In this document: one piece after another, positions 21,720 through 32,728 of the stretch
How positions within the stretch are numbered: the stretch's first letter is position 1
Layout: the number at the start of each line of letters is the position of its first letter
NCBI GenBank assembly: GCA_047495785.1
Contig: JBLDXI010000054.1
Span: forward strand, 3,720,001-3,784,000
Reading direction: 5' to 3'
DNA: 64,000 bases
From: Lepidodermella squamata
Lineage: Eukaryota; Gastrotricha
The notes under the pieces: model-generated
Database searches by the model: none
What the model was told of the DNA's origin: nothing
The model's input: only the letters and a program-made list of their open reading frames with translations
Position numbers and translations under genes: made by a program

Positions 21720-22060
21720 TCTGCGACATTTGCGCCAAAGGCATTTGCGCCAAGACATTTGCGCCAACGACAACTGAGCCAATTATAAATTAAATCTCAT
21801 TTAGCTATGATCATTGGCTATGCGAGCGGAGCGAGCATGCCCAGCTCGACTTCTATAGTGTTTAATGTCTCCATTATATTTAAATAATAATAATGATAAT
21901 AAATAAAATAAATTTGGCTCTGTTGTCGTTGGCGCAAACGTCGTTTCAGCACTTTATTTTGGCTCAAATGTCCTTTTAAAAATTTGGCTGAGTTGTCTTT
22001 GGCGCAAATGTCTGGCTGAGTTGTCGCTTGGCTCAGCTCAGTTGGCACAAATGTCGTAGA
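21720..22060. repeat. Foldback repeat built from GACATTTGCGCCAA units
   Basis: The left side has three close copies of CATTTGCGCCAA (about 21728-21767), ending in GACAACTGAGCCAA. The right side has the inverted forms, for example TTGGCTCTGTTGTCGTTGGC near 21913-21932 and TTGGCGCAAATGTC near 21997-22010. It ends with TTGGCACAAATGTCG near 22043-22057. The outer ends form inverted repeats CGACATTTGYGCCAA. The interior is AT-rich and non-coding. Degenerate relatives (GACATTT…GGCGACAA) occur near 23990-24110. Probably a non-autonomous DNA element or foldback satellite. No target duplication found. Confidence 0.6.
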
Positions 22061-22713
22061 ACCTTATGGTGTGCGACTTGGGAGACAGTGAAAAAATAAA
22101 TATATTTTCATCCCAACGTTGTCTTATGATTTTATACCTAGGTGTACCTAGGCAACCAGTCTCTTTCTCTTTCACGTCGGGTTAATTTCTTTAATTTTGA
22201 ATTTTAATCTTTAATATCTTTGATTTTTATATGACACGAAATTAAAAATGAAACTTTAAATTAAAAATAAGTTTTATTCTGCGACAAATATTTTCCTCAA
22301 TTTTTTAGCGCGCTTTTCGCTCGGCAAATTTAGCCCTGATTTAGCAATCAAAATGAAATGCATCTCGCAATTGCCAGATTATTTTGGCACGAAGCCATGA
22401 ATCAGAAACGTGACTGATAGCGTATCTGTCATATCGATGAGCCATTTCATCTAGGACTGGTTGCCTATGACGCTGGTGAAAAAATTATTAACATTTTGAT
22501 TTTGAAACAAAATATAAGCGTCGAATAAAACCGAGAAAAGCATGCCTCCAGCTCTATTGATTTCTGCCAGAAATGTCGACATGCTCTTAATATCGATCGG
22601 AGCTTCTATTTTATTCGTTTGCTTTAAAGGGAAAATTGTCATCATTTAGCATTCAGTATTCACCATGTTTTTCCTACGGCGAACGAGACACTGAGAGCAA
22701 AAAACTGCGCAAT

Positions 22714-23274
22714 ATGATTACAAATAGCAATAACGCCAGGCTTAACCTATCGCCGTCGACTACCGAAATCAGCCATCCTATATCGCCTAATCGAACCAAA
22801 CCCGAAGGTAAACAAGTCACTTTCGCCTATGAAGCCGCTACCGAGCCGACGCGATGCGTTCACAATCGATCAGGCCTGCACCTTCACTGGCAGACGCCGA
22901 TTAAAATCTGGCTACCTGTCTTCGCCTTCTTCCTATGCATTTTCGCCATGCTGCTTTACAAGTGTATCAGCCGCCTTAGCCAGCTCGATACGTTGAATGA
23001 CAGCATAGATTTCGATGTTGTCATCAACAGGGCAAAGGCGAACAGGTCGACACCGCCTCCCTCGAATTCAACCCGCAAACCCATGGACAGCATCACTGAA
23101 ACGTACTGCAGCTGGGCGTGTCTCTACGGCGGTGTAATGTTCATTGCCGCCGTTGTTCTCGTTCAAGGCTTCATCTTCATGAGGTACCAACGACTTCACT
23201 CACAGCTGAATGAAGTCATTGTCGACGATTCGAGGTCTTCATTTGCGACAAACCACGTAAGGTACTACAGATAA
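22714..23274 (+). CDS. Two-TM membrane protein, unknown family
   Basis: The first ATG in a longer open frame gives about 186 aa. A polar Ser/Asn/Pro-rich N terminus of about 65 residues leads to TM1 (IWLPVFAFFLCIFAMLLY). A short loop with an N-glycosylation-type NRST/NSTR region follows, then TM2 (LYGGVMFIAAVVLVQGFIFM) and an acidic tail. Both termini would be cytosolic, with a loop of about 60 residues outside (inference). The 3' end is ambiguous: the exon can run to TAA 23272-23274, or a donor at 23257 (GTAAGG) and acceptor at 23311 would leave a tiny last exon GCG TAG. The 55-nt intron would match local intron size. No family recognised. Confidence 0.6.
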   Translation: MITNSNNARLNLSPSTTEISHPISPNRTKPEGKQVTFAYEAATEPTRCVHNRSGLHLHWQTPIKIWLPVFAFFLCIFAMLLYKCISRLSQLDTLNDSIDFDVVINRAKANRSTPPPSNSTRKPMDSITETYCSWACLYGGVMFIAAVVLVQGFIFMRYQRLHSQLNEVIVDDSRSSFATNHVRYYR

Positions 23275-23634
23275 TTTTCGAAAAATCACCTAATTAATCT
23301 CGATTTTTCAGGCGTAGTTCGTCATTTTTTATGCCCAATACCGCCCTCAGATCGGTGGCATACCGCAAACATCGGCAAACGTAAAATTATCTGCTCTCAT
23401 AAATTGCTGTCGTTATTTTAAGTTTTCACGGCTATAAAATGGGTCTTACTTGTAGCGGAACCAAATTTTAAATTTTTAAATTTTAAATTAAATTTAAAAT
23501 TTTTTTATAAAATTAATTTGCCCATATGAGCTTTATCTGACCTGGAAGTTCATGATTAATTCAGAAAAATTCAAATAAATCGCGCCTAAATTCTCCGTAA
23601 TTTTCTGTATAGGACCTAATCCCCACTTTCAGAG

Positions 23635-24960
23635 GGTGCGTTTCTTTATCTCCAACAGAGATGAAATTATTAACAAAACAAGCCATAAACAGACCATTTC
23701 TTTATTTCTGTTGAAATTATTAGTTCAACAGGAAAGCATTTCTTTATTATGATTATTGTTGGAGCTACTATAATAATCAGCCAGCGTTTCATTCATTAAA
23801 CATGTTTTTTGCCCAAAATTATCAACAACTCGCCGAGTCGTTTTTGGAGCGATTTTTTTTAAGTCGCACGCATCAAGGCCCCGGCCAACGAAGGCATAAT
23901 AAGAAAAATAACTGATTTTCTGCAAGTTTTTTCCAAGTTATGCTTGATGATTCATTATGCCAAGCAACAAACCCATTACGGGGGTGCGACATTTCAGCTG
24001 GCGACAAAACTGCAGACAATTTTTTTGATATGAATTGAAAATGTGCCAAGAATATTACGAGTGCAAAATAGTGCGAAATCGTTATTCGGCGACATTTGCG
24101 CTGGTGACAGTCCAGCAAGGGACATATAAGTCTTAATTGGCAGACAAAATGCGAGCTCAGTTTAAATACAAGTTCGGATCAAATTTATCAAATTCTGATG
24201 ACATTTCGGCCAATTTGCCTTATTGTTGTCAGCTGAAGTGTCGTCAAATAATTAACATTTATTTACTTTTTTTATTAATTGGTCAGTAACGATACGGATC
24301 ATAGTGACCACATTATAATATAAGTGAGGCTACATTGCTTATTTGTCACCTGCGAAAATGTCGCCAAAAAGAGAAATGTTTTATTGCGAGAGAGCTGTCT
24401 CCACCTTTGAGTCTGAAGGGTGGCATTTTTGTCTTGATTTGGCCAAGCGCTTCAAATCGGGCTGATTTGACCCGGCTGAAATGTCGGCACTTATTATCAT
24501 AGGCTATAAGCGCTGATATGCAATATTTCCTGATGATTTCCTATTTCAAAAATTTGACAAATTAACCAATGGAAACATTATGTTCACATTGGGAAACATT
24601 ATGACCCTTCATATCGACTGAAATTTCAGTTGGCCCAAGGCCAAATTATACAACCTGTCTTAATTGAATTTGATACCGATTCTACTGACTTCTCAGGTCG
24701 CCATAGCAGTTATACATAGCTAACCATTTCTTTATCAATTTAATCTAATAACAAAATCAGAGTGTTTCATTTGATAATCGAGATTTTGTTAATGCAAAAA
24801 ATCGAATAAAGAAATGCCTCTGATTATTGTTTTTGCTAATAACAAAATCAGAATAAAGAAATACGCACTGTTGATTGTTTTTAACATAAATGGATAAAGA
24901 AATGGTCTCTGTTTTTTGCCTTGTTTTCAACAAAATCTGTTGAGAATAAAGAAACGCACC
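23635..24960. mobile_element. Non-autonomous DNA transposon with long TIRs and 5-bp duplication
   Basis: The ends are inverted repeats: GGTGCGTTTCTTTAT at 23635 and its complement ending at 24960. Similarity extends inward for roughly 100 bp in each arm (CAACAG…, AACAAAACAAG…, ACCATTTCTTTAT, GCATTTCTTTAT blocks in the same order). The element is flanked by CAGAG at 23630-23634 and again at 24961-24965, a perfect 5-bp direct repeat consistent with a target-site duplication. The 1.3-kb interior is AT-rich with no transposase-like ORF, but contains degenerate copies of the GACATTT foldback unit. Superfamily not assigned; a 5-bp duplication is uncommon. Confidence 0.7.
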
Positions 24961-25214
24961 CAGAGAAGAACACAGCCGTGGGTCGTGGTCTAAAAAAAAA
25001 TCGAAAATAGCACCTCTCATAATTATGCGTTTGGTGCCAAGCTTACAAATTTGGTTCCGCCAAAAGCTATTCTGTTATAAAATTCAATCAGGATGAAATA
25101 AAAAAAAGACTGTCGGAATCATAAGTTAATTTTTATTGATCGCCGATCAAAATGTCAAATGAGATGAATAACAGCGATATCAGAAAGAAGTGTTATCAAA
25201 GAGGCCTTGATATT

Positions 25215-25542
25215 TTAATGCCATGCAGTGAGATGCCGAACTCGGAGGTCTGAAAAAAAATCAAAGAATAAAGTACAACATAAACGCATAAATATGGCTC
25301 TCACCTTTAATGCGGGAGTTTGTTCTCAAGCTTGCGATCCGACGAGATTTAGTTTTCGGCGTAGTCGGTGCCATTTTCCGCGTTTTAGCGATCGATTTGC
25401 TGGTAATGGTAGTCTTAACGATAGTCGGTGCAACCAGTCGGTTTTGGGCGGCGCTGATCGTAACGACGGTCGTTAATTTGTCAGCAAAACGAACACGTGG
25501 CCGGGTCGAATCTTGGTTTTGTTGAGCAGCAGTAGAAGCCAT
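25215..25542 (-). CDS. Small basic protein with RVRF (PP1-docking-like) motif
   Basis: Two exons, 25305-25542 and 25215-25249 (intron 55 nt, GT-AG, junction G|AC), encode about 90 aa starting at a genuine ATG. The protein is strongly basic and Thr/Ser/Lys-rich. Near the N terminus it reads RPRVRFADKL, a near-perfect RVxF docking motif for protein phosphatase 1 (R/K-V-x-F preceded by basic residues). No globular domain is visible, which suits an intrinsically disordered phosphatase regulator or a nucleic-acid-binding tail. The function is inference from one short motif. Another ORF on the plus strand (25228-25476) overlaps and looks like its shadow. Confidence 0.45.
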
Positions 25543-25942
25543 TGCAGCGTTGTTTAATAAGTATTAGTAGTTACAACACCGGTAAATGAATGAGAATCGC
25601 CGTTTGTTTCTGGTGCGCGCACCGTTTTACGTGAAGTGTTGCGTAACAGGGTGCGTGATCATGCGACACGGAAGCGCCCATCGCACCTCGCCCGGATCTG
25701 CCACCTCGCACACGCTCGCGCGGTGGCAGTGCGTGACCTCATTCATGCGCGACAATAATAGCGACTCGGTAAGAAATAACGACGAAACTTCGCGAAAAAT
25801 TAATAATATACAAGTCTTATCACTTCGTGTTATCAAAAAAGGCTACTACTGAAGATAAGAAAAAGGCAACCGTTTTTGTGTATCTCACTCAATTTTTTAA
25901 CACCCTTTTTCCGCTTCCAGTGTCGTATTCAAGTATAGCGAA

Positions 25943-26848
25943 ATGCCAGCGAAAGTAGCCGTCGTAACAGGTGCGAATAAAGGCATCGGCCTTTCTATCG
26001 TCAAACTGTTGTGCCGACAACACCCCGACTGGATTATTTACTTGACGGCACGCAACGCCGAACTCGGTCAGCAGGCTGTGAAACAACTCGAGAGTGACTA
26101 CAAAATTTCGCCACGGTTCCACCAACTTGACATCGAATCAACGGAGAGTATCGCGGCGTTTCGCGACCACCTAGCCGCTAATTACCCTCAAGGTATCAGC
26201 GCGCTAATCAACAACGCCGGTATTTATTACAAGTCCGAGGCTGTGCCGAAATTTAGCCGCGAAAAATTCCAGAAAACCGTGGAAATTAATTATTTCGGAT
26301 CGTTGAATGTCTGCAACCATCTTTTCCCGCTGTTGGCTGATGGCGCTCGGGTCGTTTTTGTGTCTAGCCGCCTCGCTCAGGTCGCCTTCTCGCAGTACAC
26401 CCAAAAAATTCAAGACCGACTGCGAAATTGCTTGACGGTTGATGAAGTCTCGAAAATAATGCGTGAATTTACCGAATTACCCGAAGAGCAGTACACCTCA
26501 GGCGGCTGGTCCCCGGTCCCTTTAGCTGAGCTGGCTCCGAAATGGCAACAGGCCATGGTTGACCTGCTGCCTTATGGTACGTCTAAAATCGGCCTGAACA
26601 TGCTGACCCAAATTTTCCAGACCGAATTCGACCTGAAAGCGTCAGATGCCGGCGCCGAGCAATCATCAATTGTCATAAATGCTTGTACGCCGGGTTTGGT
26701 TAAGACGGAAATGAATGTTCGCGGCGTGAAAACGCCCGATCAAGGCGCTGATGTTCCGGTTTTTCTCGCGACATTGCCACCTGGAACACATATTCGAGGA
26801 ATGTTTCTGGGCGATGATCGCTCGATCGTAGACATGTTTCATGTTTGA
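25943..26848 (+). CDS. Carbonyl-reductase-like SDR with intact active site
   Basis: Intronless, 301 aa, ATG at 25943. Canonical carbonyl reductase features are present: TGANKGIG at about residues 9-16, NNAGIY, VVFVSSRLAQVAF with the catalytic Ser, and PYGTSKIGLN providing Tyr and Lys. CTPGLVKTEM and the TPDQGADVPVFL block complete the family pattern. It should reduce aldehydes, quinones or ketones with NADPH in the cytosol (family knowledge). It is the closest intact relative of the altered SDR at 10525, with which it shares the SSRxAxVAF, CLxxDEVS and LG/LPYG regions. It converges on the bHLH-PAS gene. Local third-position GC is higher than in the flanking repeats, as expected of coding DNA. 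Confidence 0.93.
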   Translation: MPAKVAVVTGANKGIGLSIVKLLCRQHPDWIIYLTARNAELGQQAVKQLESDYKISPRFHQLDIESTESIAAFRDHLAANYPQGISALINNAGIYYKSEAVPKFSREKFQKTVEINYFGSLNVCNHLFPLLADGARVVFVSSRLAQVAFSQYTQKIQDRLRNCLTVDEVSKIMREFTELPEEQYTSGGWSPVPLAELAPKWQQAMVDLLPYGTSKIGLNMLTQIFQTEFDLKASDAGAEQSSIVINACTPGLVKTEMNVRGVKTPDQGADVPVFLATLPPGTHIRGMFLGDDRSIVDMFHV

Positions 26849-27031
26849 ACTAATCGTGTCATTTTTTCGATTTGTCACAATCATTCGGAATTGCAAGAAA
26901 CCTCTGTCTTGCCGATTTATTTCAATAAATTTCGAGCGAAATCACAGCTATACTATCGCCCCGAGAAATAATTTCAGTAAATATAGTACTATAAAATAAT
27001 TTTGATGTTAAAAAGCCATGTCACTCGATTT

Positions 27032-28820
27032 TTACAGCGATGCGTAGCTAAGGACGCTTTCGTTGGTTTCCACCTTGACAGTCGGTGTTTGCGCGAAGGC
27101 GGAATGCGGCGCCTCCTGAAGCAGCGTTGGCGCAAACGGCGCGGTATAATCGTCGATGGGCGGCGGCTGCAGGGGCGCGTAGGTCGCCGCAACCGGGTGA
27201 GCATCAATCGCCGGCCATTCGCACGGCGGGGCAGGTGCGTAGAAGCCGATCGGCATCGGTTGGTAGAAGGCCTGCTGCGGCTGGTCCGGGTACATGCCCG
27301 GGATGAAAGGCATCGTTGCGTGAGGAGGGCCGTACTGGTATGGGTAGTAATAACCCATCGGCTGATAAGGAATAAACGGAACCATGTTAACTGGCTCGGT
27401 TGACGTCGATGGCCACGAATCGGGCGGGGTGACAGTGTGCTGCGACCCGGGCAGGTCGTCGCTAACTGCCGGGCGTTTCATTTTCTTACGATGCGTGGCT
27501 TCCATTAAATCGCTCGGTCTTTTCAGAGCTGTTGGCAGGGAAATCGATTCTAGTTTAACCTCATCACCACTAGCCTTCAAATCACCGATATTGGTTAGAG
27601 CTCGGCTGAAAAGCTCACTGCAAAAAATAATCATGAATTTATGATTTATTATGATAAAATGGGACAAACCTTTCCAAGTGGCAGAAAATCGTGACAGATT
27701 CGATTTCTTCGCCGCCCTTCAATTCGATTTGGCATGAAATCGGAGCGTTATTTCGTGCCAACCTTGTCATGAACTGAATTTGGGATGAATCATCTGATGA
27801 GTCGCGGCTTTTCATTATCCGATCTAAGACTTGGTCAACTTTGTCTGGGTCGATGAGTTCTAGCCAATTTTTTCCGTCCACACTTTCGCCAAAGTAAATC
27901 TCGGCGGAGGTAGATGCTTCTTCTATCGTAAAATCACTGGAGCAAGAAAATTCCAGGATACTTCCAATGGTTCTCGATAAATTTCCATAAGCCTCGCTGC
28001 ACCTCATGGCAATTAGAGGTTTCCCAGTTTCAGGCTTTAACAATCGCAATATTGCTACCTGAAAAATTCGGATTTTTTACAATAAAATTGAGGATTAAAA
28101 AAAACTACCATTTTGATTTTCGATAGCCTATCACAGGCAACGTCGTCTCGGAATGGAACGTACGCAATTTTGTCGGCGAATAGTTCCGGATTAGCCAGCA
28201 TTTCATCAACTTGTTCCGCGAGTTTTTGCGCCGAGCAAGTGTCCGAAATTAGGTCGTAAACCGATTCGAACCGCGACAAAATGCGTGGCGCTGAATCTTT
28301 GAAAAATCGCTCGCAATTCTCCGAAACGTAAACAATTTTGCCCGACTCGTAAATGTCTTCCTCGAGCCCGGCAGCATCGAAACTTCGCGTCAACCGGCGT
28401 GGTTTTGCAGTCTCGAATTTTTGCTCGCGGAAAAAATTAACAGGATCGAAAATGATAAGCAGTTCATCGATTCGCGTTCGGAGGAACTTGAACTCCGACT
28501 CCTGATTAGTGGGACAATCAAATTCCAAGCCAAGGGCTGAAAATAGGGCAAAAAATTGAACGTTTTTTCTTGGAAATGTATTGATTTTTACCATTTTTCA
28601 GGCTCAGGTATTTGAGGGTATACGAAACGGCGTATCTCAGCGTCGGGAGTTTCGCACTGCCGCTGAGGCCGCAAAATTCGCTGCCGAAGCCGGAATCGTC
28701 GGGTGAGTCTTTGAATTTGTAGAAAACGGGCAAACAACCGGCGAGTTTGTTGATGACCGAATTCTCGGCGTTTCTGCTGTTGCGGCTCGTGACCACTGCC
28801 GTCAAGTCGGAGTGCTTCAT
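27032..28820 (-). CDS. Divergent bHLH-PAS transcription factor
   Basis: Four exons: 28592-28820, about 28109-28536, 27670-28058 and 27032-27617. Exon 1 encodes a bHLH-like segment: RNAENSVINKLAGCLPV for helix 1 and KLPTLRYAVSYTLKYLSL for helix 2, matching the LDK-hSVLRLSVSYLR pattern of AHR/SIM/HIF proteins. The loop is about 20 residues longer than usual and the basic region has few Arg/Lys. Exon 2 is PAS-A (KIVYVSENCERFF…SVYDLIS). Exon 3 is PAS-B (WLELIDPDKVDQVLDRIM). The last exon is a tail with an NLS-like KKMKRP and a Pro/Tyr-rich segment resembling an activation domain. It would dimerise with an ARNT-type partner in the nucleus. Weak basic region suggests altered or absent DNA contact (inference). 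Confidence 0.78.
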
Positions 28821-29719
28821 GCGTCTCGCTTGGGCTTAACAAACCGCGCGTGGCACACGTAACTTCCGTTCGCTTTGGTTTATGAGAACACGATTTTGCT
28901 ATAACGTGTGCACCTGTTGCTAAAGCTGCTCACTGCTCTCACTGCAGGTTCAATATGTTTTAGCTATACACTGGCTATGCTGTATGGATGCTGCTACAGG
29001 CTCTAATATGTGCTACCCTATATGAGCTGCCGCTGCTTCGTGTGCCTGCAGCTGTCTCCTGTAGTGTACAACGTCAAAGACGAGCCGAGAGTTATAATGA
29101 TAAACGTTTAACATTGCTACGACAAGGGCAATATAGATAGACTTGCTTTATACGCCGTTTTTTTCTATATTTTTTTTCTATTTTGGGAGAATACGCGGGC
29201 TCATTTTTTCGCTCATAAATAATTTCAATTCGCTAATAGTTTCAGCAAAACAAAATTTGGATCCAAGAGGCAAAAAAAATTATGATCAAAATTGATCAAA
29301 AAATTAATTCAGTAAATGAGGAATTTTTACCTTAATATTTACATGGCCAGTTCCCTTAAAAATTCTTAAAAAGCATTGGTCTACAAAATAAAAAAGTATA
29401 TATCATCTCGTGTTCGAAAATCATTATTCACTGAGTTTGATGATAAAATGATGTATAAAAAAAGGATTTGCTGAGATTGATTTTATTAAAATAATCCGGA
29501 CAATATTTGGCATGGCAATTGTCGACAAGAGCGAGGCCAATATATAATGAACGTTTAAGATTAAACATATATTATGTTGCGCGAAACCTTTTGTTAAGTT
29601 ACACGTGCTTATTCAAGCACGAGCTACTCCTACGAGAAGGCGCTGGGAGGTATATAAACAATACTATATAGTTATATCACCCGTGTATACAGCCTTCACT
29701 TTTTGCCAGCAACAGTGAG
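28821..29719. other. Divergent intergenic region with TATA box
   Basis: About 900 bp between the bHLH-PAS gene (-) and the secreted L-domain gene (+). AT-rich, no gene supported. A TATATAAA box at 29651-29658 lies 62 bp before the ATG at 29720 and is a plausible core promoter for the rightward gene. Confidence 0.55.
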
Positions 29720-32690
29720 ATGTTTACTCGGTGCACAGCATTTTTAGGGCTAATTGCTGTTGCCATCTGGGGCCAAGGTGAGGATAATTATTATTATTTT
29801 TTATTAAAAATGATGGCACGGTAATTAAACTGATTTTCAAAAGGAACTTCGGCCCAAGATGGAACCTACGCTTGCCCTTCACTATTCATCACCAACGGCG
29901 CAGACAAATCTCGAAATGGTTACAGTTTTTATACTTTTTTGCGTCCATCTTAATTTAACCTTGCTCCAATTCAGCATTCAGCTCTACCCGATACAATTGT
30001 CGATATGTTTACGGAAACGTAGTCATTCAAAACGTCGAGTTGAACGACCCGAATCAGGTGAGATCAATTCCACTAAAGCTAATTTCTCGAAACTTGACCT
30101 TATTTTTCTGAAGCTTCGCCCATTTCTCGACGAACTTACTGTGATTGAGGGCTACCTTAAAATAGAAAATGTTACACTTCCTGGTGGCATAGAGCCAGGC
30201 CTTACGTCGACCAACATCGGGCTGAGGTTTCCGAAGTTGACCCAAATACGAGGCCGCTATCTACTGCAGGTTCAACAGGGTGACACAAACTACCGCCCAG
30301 CTCTGATGATGCGACTTCTTCGCGGGATCAACTTCATGTCATTTCCAAGCTTGGCCGCGATTACTAACGGCGATGTTTTCATAGTTTCATCTCCAAGAGT
30401 AAGTCTGGAAATTAAAAAAAATATGCGAAATAATCCTTGTGTTACAGTATGGATTCAGTAAGACGGTCGAATGGTCGCGGTTTTTCATGCCATCTTCCCA
30501 ACAGAAGTAATTGAGCTAGAGCATTACATTCTTAATAATAAAATTCCAATTTTTCAGGGTGTACATTGGCTCGTTAACAGTTCCAACAGCCCTATGCCAT
30601 GCGCAGTGTCAAGATTTTCCGCCTCAGGCCGATTTCACCTCGACAAAGCGTTGCTTCGGCCCCGATATCGGCGACTGCCAGTCCCCGATCAATACCCCTA
30701 ACACCCCGTGCGGGAACAGCCAATGTTTAGGCGGATGCACCGCAGCCACCGGCAAATGCAACGCTTGCCGTTACAATTTGAATATCACCAGTGGAGATTG
30801 CGTTTGTAACGCTGTTAACCAGCCGACTCTACAAGGGCCAGTTAGCATGGGACTTTCCTTCCAAATTCCCGGCCTTCCAAGCTCTCAATCCGCCCCTCGA
30901 GCACCTGGAAATCAGAATAATGGCAACAACAATTTTCGCTTGGTCGACTCTAATTCAATAGTAATTTTCAAAAAAATCCCAATTTTTTTTAATTAATTGA
31001 TTTTTTGTAGATGTGTGCTAGCAGTTGCCCATACCCCACCGTTACATTTTACAACCAGACGCAAGCTACTGGAAACATGTGCGTTTTCAAGTGTCCAAAC
31101 CTCGATACAACTCAGGAGTCGAACGGCCGATGCGTTGATAAGGACTTCCTAAGCGACACCTTACCCCCGAAAGAGTGTTACCCGGAAGCTGAGGGTATTC
31201 TAGACGGTGTCCTAACCGATGCCAACATCGCTTTTATGGGCGAACAATGCGAAAAAGTTGTCGGAAATTTGGCCATCTACGGCAATCTTTTGAGTTACGA
31301 GCAAGCGTCGAAATTCCTGTCTGCAGTTAGAGTTATAACAGGATCGCTAACAATTCAATGGACGTCCTATCCGAATCTGGACTTTTTATCGAGTTTGAAC
31401 GTTATTCAGTCTCAAAACCGAAACTTGCTCGGCACTGCAACTTCCGCGGCCGATGCCAATAGTGCTGGTTCGTTGGTCATTCGAAACAACGCCCAGTTGA
31501 CAACGATTTGGCCGATGCTTAAATCACTGCGCCAACTTCATCAAGGCATCGTGATAATAGCGCTGAACCCGCGGTTGTCGCCGTGCGGTTTATCAACTTC
31601 AAGCGCAATGCAGGCTAGGTTCAACGCATCTGGGGTCATTTTGCTGGACAACAGTGCTCTCGCGACAGCGATCAATTGTTCCTGCAGCAATTTGTGTGCT
31701 CTTCAATCGCCGAACTACAACGCTCAGTCTTGTTTAGCTCCTAATGACAACACGCAGTGTTACGGCTGTCCTGGATATCAAGACATTGACACGAAAGCTT
31801 GTCTGCCCCTTAGTAGGTCAACATATTTAATAAGGAAAAATCTCAATTTAATGTTTTTTCACAGCTGAAAATTGCCAAAGACCAAGCTCGACCGAGTATT
31901 ACCTCGCTGATCCAGCTCGTAGGATGTGCAGGCGTTGCGATGTCCAGTGTTCAGGTGGTTGCACTGGCCCGTTGCCGACTGACTGTGTCGCATGTCGCAG
32001 TGTTCGCCGCTTCGCCTCGAAACAGTGTGCGGATTGGTGTGATTTGCTAGAATTCGAAAACGCCGGCAGTTGCGTTCCTTGTAACCCGGCCTGCTCTCGA
32101 GGTTGCACCGGGCCTGGCACTACGCTGTGCTCCAGCTACGACCCACCTATCCCGAAAGCGCCCGCCGGAAGTTGCAACCCTGGTTGCGGTCTGATCTACT
32201 ACGACCAGCCCTCGCAACAGATGCGTTGTGTCACTAAATGGTATTTTTCATAATTTTAAGGAGGATTTTTGATAATTAATGAATTTTCAGTCCTAACAAC
32301 ACATTCCCGAGTTTCGTGGTGAAAAGCACTGATCGCGGGGTTTTCCAAAGCCAACTGTCAACTCGTTGCCCAGCCCAAGCTCCGCGGCTTATCAGGACCA
32401 GTGGCTATCAATATTGCGAAACTTGTCAAACATTGTTCCCGAATTGCGCCACCTGCAAGGACCCTGGCGTTCGCGGTCTCGATGGTTCGATCAACTTGTT
32501 GAACATGCCTAACAAATATCCGGTAATTTGTCTGAAATGCGCCGACAACTTCTACCTATTGGAGCCAGAGTTGGATTATATTTCTCAACGCCCTGTTACG
32601 CCTCAGGAATGCGTTCAGAGGTGCCCGATAGAAAAGGGATACAAAGACTCAGTTGACGAGAGTGGCATTAAACGTTGCGTCAAGATTTAA
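29720..32690 (+). CDS. Secreted EGFR/insulin-receptor L-domain protein, no TM or kinase
   Basis: Nine exons: 29720-29777, 29844-29918, 29975-30057, 30114-30398, 30448-30506, 30558-30960, 31011-31812, 31865-32240 and 32291-32690. Exon 1 is a signal peptide (MFTRCTAFLGLIAVAIWGQ). Receptor L domain 1 covers RYNCRYVYGNVVIQNVEL through the LLRGINFMSFPSLAAI repeat. A furin-like Cys-rich segment follows (CGNSQCLGGCTAATGKCNAC). L domain 2 begins at CEKVVGNLAIYGN (SLTIQWTSYPNLDFLSSLNV). A second Cys-rich region runs to the end (CRRCDVQCSGGCTGP, CVPCNPACSRGCTGPG, CETCQTLFPNCATC). L1-CR1-L2-CR2 is the EGFR ectodomain order, but the ORF stops at CVKI with no TM helix or kinase. It is probably a soluble ligand-binding decoy or a structural relative of nematode irld proteins (inference). 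Confidence 0.85.
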
Positions 32691-32695
32691 TTTCG

Positions 32696-32714
32696 TTTAT
32701 TTTTTTTAAATAAA
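32696..32714. promoter_or_regulatory. Crossed poly(A) signals in a 38-bp convergent gap
   Basis: The stop codons of the L-domain gene (32690) and the Cys-loop channel (32729) are 38 bp apart. TTTATT at 32696-32701 is AATAAA on the minus strand for the channel. AATAAA at 32709-32714 serves the plus-strand gene. Cleavage 10-30 nt past each signal means both 3' ends must enter the neighbour's transcribed region. Confidence 0.55.
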
Positions 32715-32728
32715 ATAATTTCAAGTGA

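Noticed and set aside
21720-22060. CRISPR-like array of short repeats
   Set aside because: The units are inverted and directly adjacent, without unique spacers, in a eukaryotic genome. They behave as a foldback repeat.
25228-25525. Plus-strand ORFs overlapping the small basic protein
   Set aside because: They lack domain character, start inside other features and mirror the minus-strand two-exon ORF.
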